Of a DNA stretch of 64,000 nucleotides, positions 48,570-57,789 are shown piece by piece. The notes beneath the pieces were generated by a model. The model had not been told where the DNA came from and did not search any database. It saw only the letters and a program-made list of their open reading frames with translations. Origin of the DNA: Drosophila miranda (lineage: Eukaryota > Arthropoda > Insecta > Diptera > Drosophilidae). Within the stretch, counting starts at the first letter, position 1. Each line of letters begins with the position of its first letter. The stretch is taken from positions 5,642,001 to 5,706,000 of the forward strand of contig NC_046677.1 of NCBI RefSeq assembly GCF_003369915.1. Reading direction: 5' to 3'. The translations under genes and the position numbers were made by a program.

Positions 48570-49965
48570 TAAAAAAATATATATAAAAATGGAAGAAATC
48601 ATTTTTTTTTAAGTTTAAACTTTGAAAAAATACCGCAAAATATTATCAATGTTGCATTTGAAAACCTAATATTGCCCAGACGGTAAGCTGAAGGCACAAA
48701 GTGTTCAGATCAAATTTATAAATGTTTTTATGGGCTTTTATGTACATTTTTTTAAAAAGCAAATCCATCCTCTAATGATAAAAAAAGGGCTAGCCATAAT
48801 TTATTTAAAATTTGTAAGGCCCCAAATCCATCAGAAATTTATGTTTTTTTTCGTGGTTGCATGGATTTTGCATTAGCTAAGGAGCCATATATATATCTGA
48901 GTATAGTTTTCGATGTAATGCGAGATTGACACTGATACTCGTAGAAATAATCAGCTTTGGGTCGTAGGAAAAATTCGTTAGAGATCACTAAGGTTAGGTT
49001 TGGTAGTGGCCTCCGTTTCGGCCCGTTATGGCACCGCTGGGATGCGCTATGGGGCGCTAAGTAGCTGTCTATTGTAGCCTTCCTGAGTTAAGATAAGGGC
49101 CACCCGTCCTGTTTGCTTCCAATCTCCTGTGAGGGATCGTATGACTGCGCTGCACCTCCATCTGCCAAGTTTTCAGAGCTCAGAGGTGCGCTACCCTCGC
49201 GTCTTCCTTCCTTGACGATAAGCTCAGAAGAGATCAGTAATGATACAATCCTGTTCAGTGCTGTGTATTTAGCTTGATTACAGCCAGATCTAGCTATAAA
49301 TATCTGAGCTCTCTTTGATACTCAAAATTGTGTTAGCTAGTTCATTCGAATGAAATAAATTGTTAATAATTTCAATAAAATCAAGGAAAGAAACACTCTG
49401 CATTACCCTGAAATAATGTTGAGTTAATCTCAGACTTTTGTTTTCCTTTAGAAAATGTGCTTTGCATAAATAGGAAAAACAGAAACAAAACTTAATTATG
49501 TGGCATTTACAGCATGAAATAAACCTCCTGTTGCCTTTCACGATAATTACGGAACACGAAACAACAACAGCAACACAAAGAGGAGGAAAACAACAACAAA
49601 AAAAATAGGCACTGAGAGGGAGGGGGGGGGGGGGGGGGAGAGAATGTCAACCAACAACAACAAGAACAAATAAACCGCAACTACTTAGCAACATTATACA
49701 CTTCCGTGGCAGCATCCAGAAGCATCACAGGATCCAAAAACCCACAACCCAAAAACGTAATTATTGTTGCGGTAAATGCCACAATGCCACCCAGACACCC
49801 ACCCACCCACCCATTCCCATCCTCTTCTGAACCACTGACCAGGCTTTTTAATTTCTTTATATATATATACAAAAAAAAAGTAACAGTAACTGTAACAGAG
49901 ACCGACACCGAGACCGAGACCGAGACCGAGCGAAAAAGAGACACACGATGTGCTCAAAGGGGGAC

Positions 49966-50005
<40 letters not shown>

Positions 50006-50109
50006 GGAGGTGTAATTGTGAGAGTGCAAAAGAGAGGTGTATATGACAACGTGCCGCGAAAATTAATCCATTTGCTGTGACAATGACTTTTATGCGGTTT
50101 CCAGCAACG

Positions 50110-50141
<32 letters not shown>

Positions 50142-51040
50142 TCCGGGAATCGCCATCCAGGAAGCCACCACCAGGAGGCCAGGCCATGGCCAGACGTTCA
50201 GACCAAAGGACTGACCGTGGGACAGACAGACAATCGGCAAAGTCAAGCCGCTGGCCAAATGCGGGCCATTGTAAAAAGTGGCCAATAGACAGAGACGGAG
50301 ACAGAAGAGAGTGTGAGAGTGCGAGATTGAGAGATTCAGGGGAAAAACGAAAAGCAAAAGAAAAAAAAAAATAGAAACCCCAAGACGTGGAGAAGCTTTA
50401 CAATCCCTGCGACATGTAAATATTTGGCGACATTTATAAAAAATGTTTACGGACTACCCAGCAAAGGGAACGCGGCGGAGGCCTTATCAAAGCAATTATC
50501 TCTAAGATGTCCGACGGTACAGAAGAGACCCACCGATTCGGGATTACGGATTCCGGATTCCGGAATGGAGGGAGGCAGCGCTGACACAGTGACAGTGACC
50601 GGTGTGTGTGTGTGTGGGAGGGAGGGGTGGGGCGCTCCTTCCTTGCTACCCACTGGGCCCCATTGTTTGATTTGGAACCGTAACAGAGACAAAGTACATA
50701 ACATTTCTCTTGATTTTTCTCTCACTCTCTGCCTTCTCATTCTTTCCCTTTCAGTTCGCCAGCTGCGCTGCCCTCTCTCTGTCCATCGGTTTTTTGCGGC
50801 GGATTTGCCAATGCCCGAAAATTGTCAAATGTTGCGGTCAATTTGCGGTGGATTGGTCGTCCTGGAGATTAGGTGACTGGATAAGAGATGCCCAACTTCC
50901 TGCATCTATCTCTCTCTTTCTCGTTTTGGTGTTGGCTTGAATTACACTTGATTTAAGCCAAGAGTTAATCATGCCGGCACGGTTTATAGGCATATTTTAA
51001 TTTGGAAATACAATGGAATTATATTAAAGAAGAATTCCGT
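48570..51040. other. Non-coding: end of unit 2, then simple-repeat-rich DNA
   Basis: Up to 49530 this repeats the tail of unit 1. Beyond that lie a G17 tract (49622-49638), GACCGA repeats (about 49899-49930), a GA-rich tract near 49970-50005, CAACGG repeats (about 50107-50142) and GC-rich unique DNA. Long frames over these tracts on both strands are repeat artefacts. No gene seen. Confidence 0.55.
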
Positions 51041-51770
51041 TCATTTGTATATCTTGGTATATTTTTCTGTTTGAAGATAACTGACCCGCAGGTTGAATTG
51101 GTCTGAATAAGAGCCAAAAGAGCCACCATTCCCAACGCGAATGTAGCGAACGACACGATCTGTGAAGTGCATGTCCTCTAAGTCTTGACTATGCCTTGTT
51201 CCCACGCAATCCCACTGTTTATTGTCGCAAGAGAGATTCACGTGGAAACCACTATGGCTTCGGTGACTCCGAAAGTTATTAATAAAGTTGACTACGAAGA
51301 AGTTGCTCAGTTCGAAGACAAAATCCTGTGTGCGAGGGTCCTTAGTCCAGCGCGCAAGATACCTTTCAGAGGCCAAATCCACCTCCGGTAATAAGACGCC
51401 TCGGTAGATCAGATTATTTCGTGTGATCATTTTATCGATGGCGTCAAGTATTTTGTTCGGTGAGACGATGCCAGAGGGTCGCACCACATGTAGTAGATTC
51501 TCGATTCTCATGAGGGGGGAAACGTATCTGAGAGACCACCGTCTCGATGTTGACGTTGGGATTGTTTGCATACAGCTCGAAAGATATCTACTTCGGGGAC
51601 ATAAAAGTTGTGGAGCCGTAGAAATCTCTCAAGTGATTCCATAGACAGTGCGTAGCAGGTGCTATATTTAATATTTCGGCTACATTGAGGTCCATGAAGG
51701 TGAAGCAGTCGTTGGTCAGCTCGTCCAGACTGTATCGACGCTCTGATTCCAGGAGCATCATATCCTAAAT
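51041..51770 (-). pseudogene. Older, divergent BTBD9-like pseudogene
   Basis: Minus-strand similarity to BTBD9 is spread over three frames. It reads RRYSLDELTNDCFTFMDLN..EILN, then SMESLERFLRLHNFYVPEVDIFRAVCK, then VVSQIRFP, then PLMRIENLLHVVRPSGIVSPNKILDAID and on to a discoidin-like end (CDNKQWDCVGTR, DRVVRYIRVGNGG). At least three frame changes break it, around 51690, 51565 and 51515. The BTB domain is missing; the segment begins near an acceptor-like AATAATTTAG at 51770, so an upstream exon may once have existed. It is closer to canonical BTBD9 in the VRPSGI..P.KILDAID stretch than the intact copies, suggesting an older branch. A stretch of 176 codons at the C-terminal end is still open. 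Confidence 0.75.
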
Positions 51771-52129
51771 TATTTAAATAAACTAAAAAAAAATGGAAGA
51801 TAGACGCCATAAGAGGGATTTCGCAGGTTTTAAATCCCATATTTTAGTAGTAACATCATTTTTTTCTACCGTTTTTCGTGCGAGGTTGGCCAATAGATCT
51901 CTCTGACTTCCCTCTAGAAAGAGTTCCTGTAGCGTTTCAATTGCTCAATAGGTAGAATCATTGTCAATCCTCTAAGCGGTGACGTTTCCCACAAATGGGT
52001 ATTTTCCATCGTTTGCTATGCCCAAAAATAAACTTACTTTTGTGATGACAAGATTACCGATGATTAGGAACGGGACTGTGCCATCTTTTGCTTTCAGGAA
52101 ATGGGAAAAATTTCAGTTTATTACATTTG

Positions 52130-52471
52130 AATGCTGTGCATTTTATTCATATTAATGTAGATACGTACGGCTACTAAAATCTATATTTCCTGTAGAGTAG
52201 AGATGGATACGACTACCTTTCACTTTAATCAAAGGACGTAACTTTCCCCACCCAGAGGTCGCTGCTGATGCACAAAGTCACAGTGCTACTTTTTGTATAT
52301 GGCTTTCAGAGTATGTACAGAACCACTAGGTACAGCTCCGATACGAATGTAGCGAACGGGTCGCTCTTTGAAGTTGAACTTTTGTGTCGCGTAACTTAAT
52401 ATCTTATAATATTTCGATCCCAGACGATCCCAGTGAGTCTGGTCGCAAGAAACATCCACTACGATCGAGGT
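52130..52471 (-). pseudogene. BTBD9-like copy 4, severed C-terminal part
   Basis: The 3' flank (from about 52130), the stop codon and the last 60 or so residues of a BTBD9-like gene (VVDVSCDQTHWDRLGSKYYK, ERPVRYIRIGAVPSGSVHTLKAIYKK). The rest of the gene lies at 54131-55014, beyond an inverted-repeat element. An open frame from 52501 begins inside that element's left repeat (ATG TCG TAT...) and reads in frame into this fragment. Confidence 0.8.
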
Positions 52472-54130
52472 GATACACTCCCCGACACTTGAATACGACA
52501 TACTAAAATGTACACTTTAGGCACCAATATTTCCGGCTCAAGCCAAAGAAAACGGTGAATTTGAATTTTCCTCAAATCTCTATTCAATTTAGCATAAATA
52601 AAAAAAAAAAACGAGGGGGAACGTTGTGAGTTGCTGCGGACACCGCAACTCTACGGTTATACCCGATACTAAGTCAGTATGGCTCTCCTCCGGCAGACGC
52701 CGCTAATATTAAACGACACGACAAAGAGTGCGTGCGAGAGAGACAGAAAATCAGTCTGAGCGTGACGTCGGGCGCTGCGTAGCCACTGCAAATTGATTTG
52801 TTCCTATTGGCTATAAAAATGATCTGATCTAATCCAGATTCAGCAATCTGATAGATGTGATAATCTATGATTCTGCGTTTTTAGTTTTCTCGTATCCTCA
52901 ATATTGTGGATGCAACAGATTTTCGTCCTTTGTGTGGGCGGAAGGAGGTGGGGCGAAATTTTGAGATACACGTTTTATAGTTAGATCTAACAGGAGTGCG
53001 GATACCAAATTTGGTTACTCTAGCCTTAATAGTCTCTGAGATTTTTGAATATCCCCAGATTTTCGTCCTTTGCGGGGGCGGAAGGGGGTGTGGCGAAATT
53101 TTGAAACAAACTCGTCTCGGTCCGATATATTAGGAGTGTGGATAGCAAATTTGGTTGCTCTAGCTTTTGTAGTCTCTGAGATCTAGGCGCTAATGTTTTA
53201 CTCTAAGCAAAGCCGCCTATGCTACGTGTGTGTTAGAGAGAGACAGGGCGAGAAAAAATGAAATTGTTTTCTTGATGCTGGCTATAATAATGATACGATC
53301 CAATTCAGATTCCGCAGTCTTGGTCATTCTCTACAATTCTACGTTTTTAGTTTTCTCGTATCTTTAAAATTGTGGATGCCACAGATTTTCGTCCTTTGTG
53401 GGGGCGGAAGTGGGCGGGGCGAAGTTTTGAAATATTTTTGTAGCAGTGACATATCACAGAAGTCTGGATCCAAAACATCGTTGCTCTAGCTCTTATAGTC
53501 TTTGAGCACTAGGCGCTAATAGGGACGGACGGACAGACAGACAGGGCTCAATCGACTCGGCTATTGATGCTGATCAAGAATATATGTATGTACATATATG
53601 TATGTATATACTTTATGGGGTCGGAAACGATTCCTTCTTTTGGTTCGGTTTTATATGTTTTTTGCCATAATTTGACCCGTTCTTTATGAAATCACTCAGA
53701 ACACACCTAGTTTTAACAATTTTATCACTTATTTTCATTATCGATGGACCTACTTCCTTCGAGGCATTTATTGTCGAGTTTTCGTCCTTTGAAAAGGACT
53801 TACCACAACCCAAATTTGTTTCTCGTAATAAGGACACTTTAATTGATTTTTGAGAATTTATTCAATGTCCGGTCGCGACCACATCCAAAATAAAAAATTT
53901 TCCAATATGAATGTCGTATTCAAGTGTCGCATTTTTTGAGAACGGAAATTTGAGTTATGTCAATTAAATGTTTTTCCTCAATCTACTTTGATGAATATTA
54001 CTATTATTTTTTTTTTAATTTATGCTAAATTGAATAGGGATTTGAGGAAAATTCAAATTCACCGTTTTCTTTGGCTTGTGCCTAAAGTGTACATTTAAGT
54101 ATGTCGTATTCAAGTGTCGGGGAGTGTATC
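52472..54130. mobile_element. Inverted-repeat DNA element inside BTBD9-like copy 4
   Basis: The two ends, about 52472-52600 and about 54016-54130, are inverted copies: GATACACTCCCCGACACTTG, then GAATACGACATACT, then further matches to GAGGAAAATTCAAATTCACC and TTATGCTAAATTGAATA. A third, shorter copy of ATGTCGTATTCAAGTGTCG lies at 53911-53929. DINE-1 copy F fills 52612-53638, so the element was only about 630 bases before that insertion, MITE- or foldback-like. No transposase and no clear target duplication are seen. The family is not recognised. Confidence 0.7.
52612..53638 (-). mobile_element. DINE-1-type Helitron remnant (copy F)
   Basis: Minus orientation with the CGAGGGGGAACG end at the left. 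The 5' end is cut short after GGAATCGTTTCCGACCCC and lacks the TATACCCGATACTC start. It lies inside the inverted-repeat element, next to its left repeat. Confidence 0.8.
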
Positions 54131-55014
54131 TGTGGTGTTCTGGCCATCCTGTGAACGAAGCGAAGGCGTCTTCCTGATGCCACATTCTTCCCCGGCAACA
54201 CGACGACACGGTAGGGCAGATTCTCTCCGGTATCCACTTGACCAATGGCGTTGAATATTTGGTCCGGCTCGAATAAGCCAGAGGGGCGTACCTCTTGCAC
54301 CAGCTGTTGGACAGTCAAAAGCGGTAGACGTACGAGCGCAGCCAACGTCTTGAAGTCCTCGCTCGGATGGTTGTCCCTCCATTTGCATACAGCTCGAAAG
54401 ATATCAATTTCGAGGGCCGCAAACTTGTCCCGTCGCAGGAGTTCCTCAATTAATTCCTTGGACAGCTTTTTGAAGGAATCGTGTTTTACTATATCGGAGC
54501 TATTGTAGTCGATGAAATTAAGGCATTCTTCAGCCCGTTGGTTGAGATTGTTGCGGCGTGCGACATCCAGGATCGTGCACACATTACTGACAGAAAGATT
54601 CTGCTGCAGGTATTTGTCTACGCCCGTCTCGACGGCCTGCAACCCGTAAAGATGGGCCAAATCGAGCACATCGATAATGGTGTCCACGTCCAGTGTGGAC
54701 AGATGCATCTTCCCCGAGTAGAGATATCCCAGGATTAACTTGAAGGCTTCAAGCGGCACCTCAAGCGGAACTTCCCGTTGGTTCGACTCGGCCAAACCGC
54801 CGTAGAGCAAAGCGCGGAAGTACTCACAACGCATCGCCAGAATGTTGCGATGGCCCGGCAGCCGCTTATCCTCCACCAGGAACTCCACGTCCGAGTAGGG
54901 CTGGTTCATGCAGAGGCTGGCCATGTCCGCGACGAGGCTGCCGCTGTAGTCGATAATGTCTTCATTAGTGGAATTCGGGGACGACGAGGTCTCTTTATTT
55001 GCCTGGCTGCTCAT
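54082..55014 (-). CDS. BTBD9-like copy 4: truncated BTB-BACK protein with a transposon-derived tail
   Basis: Open frame of 310 residues from MSSQANKETSS. BTB (about 28-134) and BACK (about 142-242) are intact. After VVVLPGKNVASG the sequence departs from the family and the last 16 or so residues (IHSPTLEYDILKCTL) are encoded by the right inverted repeat of the inserted element. The discoidin part was cut off and now lies at 52130-52471. The N-terminus differs from the other copies (SPNSTNEDIIDYSGS). The 5' UTR intron is kept (donor GTGAGT, acceptor CACACACAG before the ATG). It may be a pseudogene or a BTB-BACK-only protein; the frame is open and conserved enough that the second is possible. 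Confidence 0.65.
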   Translation of the reverse strand: MSSQANKETSSSPNSTNEDIIDYSGSLVADMASLCMNQPYSDVEFLVEDKRLPGHRNILAMRCEYFRALLYGGLAESNQREVPLEVPLEAFKLILGYLYSGKMHLSTLDVDTIIDVLDLAHLYGLQAVETGVDKYLQQNLSVSNVCTILDVARRNNLNQRAEECLNFIDYNSSDIVKHDSFKKLSKELIEELLRRDKFAALEIDIFRAVCKWRDNHPSEDFKTLAALVRLPLLTVQQLVQEVRPSGLFEPDQIFNAIGQVDTGENLPYRVVVLPGKNVASGRRLRFVHRMARTPQIHSPTLEYDILKCTL

Positions 55015-55039
55015 TTTCGTCGCTAGATTTCTGTGTGTG

Positions 55040-55770
55040 GAATGGAATGGAGGCTGTCTACATTTGTATGCTTTCTGTTTCGTAAACTCACTTTTTTCGA
55101 TTCCTCAAATAACCTGTAACAATTCCAATTAAATGTTATTCGGTGCTACGCAGATTTAGTACTGCTTGCATGACCGATTAGTCAGATCGATCAACTAAAA
55201 AATTATCAGTGCGGAAACGAGCGCGCTGATAAGATAAGATTGGAGATCCCGCCACTGTCTACTATCGATAGGGTACGAGTAGCTCGCGTGTACACTATGC
55301 TTATAGCTTTGTTTGATCAATCAAGCATTTTCTGCCCGAGATAGGCTTACATTTCGGAGAGTAGCTTCATCCTAAACACTTCAGTGTTCAACTCCGGCGA
55401 TCGTGTGCGCCGCGCACCCTGCCAGTCCGTGCTTGCCCAAAGAAATCTCAGATCGAAATTTTGAAAGTGATTTTAGATCAGCTGCGCTTTTAGGCCTCTT
55501 TCCGGCCTAGTGTGCGCGAGATCAAATTCGAAATCAACGGAACGGTTTATTCATCCGTTGATTTTTAGAGCTGGTTGCAAAATGATCTAAAAGCTCTTGC
55601 TCCGTCAGTTTAAAAGCTTCGATCGTAGAAGCTTTTGGTTTTAATATTAACTGTGAGGCTTTTATTGATTTATTCCCTGGGACTGCTCTGACTTTTGGGA
55701 TCATAAAGTCTCTGCTTGGATCCTATCCTTTTATGGCTTCAGCTAAAAATAAAATCTTTACATACTTATT
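55040..55770. other. Promoter of BTBD9-like copy 4 and spacer to the SLC6 gene
   Basis: Non-coding. A perfect DRE (TATCGATA) lies at 55263-55270, about 250 bases upstream of the copy-4 ATG, in sequence not shared with copies 1-3. The rest is unrecognised spacer up to the poly-A signal of the SLC6 gene. Confidence 0.5.
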
Positions 55771-55773
55771 CAC

Positions 55774-55779
55774 TTTATT
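55774..55779 (-). terminator. Poly-A signal of the SLC6 gene
   Basis: AATAAA on the minus strand, about 115 bases after the stop codon at 55893-55895. Confidence 0.6.
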
Positions 55780-55892
55780 GGCAGACTTAAGAGTTATACA
55801 AGATCTTCTAGTATACTTTTTCACAACTTAAAAAATATACGTTCACAAAACTATTTACAATGGTGGCTCTCTCAATACGTACAGATCTCCGG

Positions 55893-57748
55893 CTAACCAA
55901 AAATATTCTGCTTGATGGCGGGCCAAACGCCTTGACCCCGCTTCGGGGTCAATTCGTTGTCAATCTCTTTGTGATACTGCTCCCGCAGCAGGGGATCGAG
56001 GGGACCCCAGTTTTTCGTTGGAGTGAAAGCGCCAGTGATTTTCTCACCCAAAGTTCTGCCCGGATCCCGGACAATGGCCACAATCATCCAAACGGGCAAC
56101 TGGAGAATGCCAAAGGCAGTGATGGTCCAACCGATGCCTGGGAAAACAAAGGGCGACCATTGATCAGTGATCGATCAAGTGAAAGGTGTTTCGAGGGAAC
56201 ACTTACTGTACGCCCAGCCTGGGTAGATTTTGTCGTTGTAGGTTAGGGGCTCATAGGTGGCATAGAAGTAGATCAGGATTACAGTCATAATCAATGGGGT
56301 GAAGATGCTCCAGCAGAGTCGCCAATAGAGACCCACTTTGCGGCCCAGCATGAACTCAATGTCCTTGCAAAGCCGATCAGTGCCATAGATCCAGCCAATG
56401 GTGTAGAGCTCTGCAATGCCCAGGACCAAAGCAATCATTGAGGCCCCAAAGAAGTCCACTAGGGTAAGCATATACTGTCCGCCCTAATGTTCAAAGACAA
56501 CCAATAACTAAGCCATTAAGTCTTAAGTATTACATTGATTATCTTACCGGTGTTATGTACATCAAGCCAATGGCAAAGCTAATGATTGCTATAAAGAGGG
56601 AACACTGCCATTGCTTGAAGTGTGGAAAACGATCTCTTATGGCCGTCACCGAGCAGGAAGTCATGGCGATGTTCGAGCCGATTCCCAGGACAAACAGCAT
56701 AAGGAAGAACAGCACCGAGAAGATCTGCGGCAGCTGTTTGAACTTTGCAATGGCATCGGGATACGAGATGAAGGCGAGGCCAGCGCCGCCCTTCACCACA
56801 GTGCCAATGTCATCGGTGCCGATCTCGTGGGCCAAGTGCCCGAGGATACCGAAGATGGTGAAGCCCGCCAGCAGGGATGTGATCGTGTCCAGACCCGTGA
56901 CAATCGCCGCATCCCGATGGACATTGTGTCCGAATTTGTTAAACGACGAGTACATGATGATGTTGCCAAAGCAAACGGAGAGAGAGTAAAAACATTGCGT
57001 GACGGCGGCATACCAAACTTTCGGATCCAATATCTTGCCCCACTGCGGCTTGATGAAGTACAAGATGCCATCGGCGGCGCCCGGCAGGGTGACGGCACGG
57101 ATGAGGAGTACACCCATGATCACATAGGGGAAGATGGCCAGGAAATAGGAGGCCTTCCCGGAGCTCTTGACGCCGCGTCGAATGATGAGGAAGACGCACA
57201 GCCAGGCGACGAATAAGCCAATGACCAATTCCCAGTTGGGCAGACCAATGCCATCGATGATGTCGGGCTTCTCGTGCAGCACTTCCTTTCTAAATATTTC
57301 AATTGAAAAATGTCACAAATTAAAGGAAAGACCGAAGGGTACAGACCAACCACCAATAATAAAATCATTGTTAGGATAGGAACCATCACCATACGAGAGT
57401 ACTATCCCCCACTTACACAAAATACCATTCCGAACTGGTCCGAACCCGTTGACTCTCATCATTTATTGTGTAATTTTTTTGTATCGGTTGATCATCCTGT
57501 GGATCATGTGGATCTTGTGGAAGCCAATTACGTGCATCGGGGGCGGAATCAATGCAGTTGCTACCCCACTCCTCGTGGCATGTGGCCCAGGGCAATGGGT
57601 TGCGGAATGATTCATAAAAGTATCGACCAATTATCGCCACCAGTGCGGCATAGTATGTGCTGAGCATAAACACCTGCAGTGCCTGACCGATTCCAACACC
57701 TTTCCGGATGACAGATACAGAAAGTAAAGACTTTTAAAGACACAATTC

Positions 57749-57789
<41 letters not shown>

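Larger units (their letters stand above)
40054..49530 (+). repeat. Tandem duplication, unit 2 (9.5 kb)
   Basis: Near-identical repeat of 30544-40041. The BTBD9-like and Kunitz-like proteins are unchanged between units, so the event is very recent. After 49530 the sequence passes to unique DNA (TTGCCTTTCACG). Confidence 0.9.

Noticed and set aside
30544-49530. Assembly error as an explanation for the tandem units
   Set aside because: Not excluded, but the units differ by small changes and the junction has 12 unique bases, which favours a real duplication.
49857-50357. Ser/Leu/Arg-rich frames on both strands
   Set aside because: Translations of GA, GACCGA and CAACGG tandem repeats.
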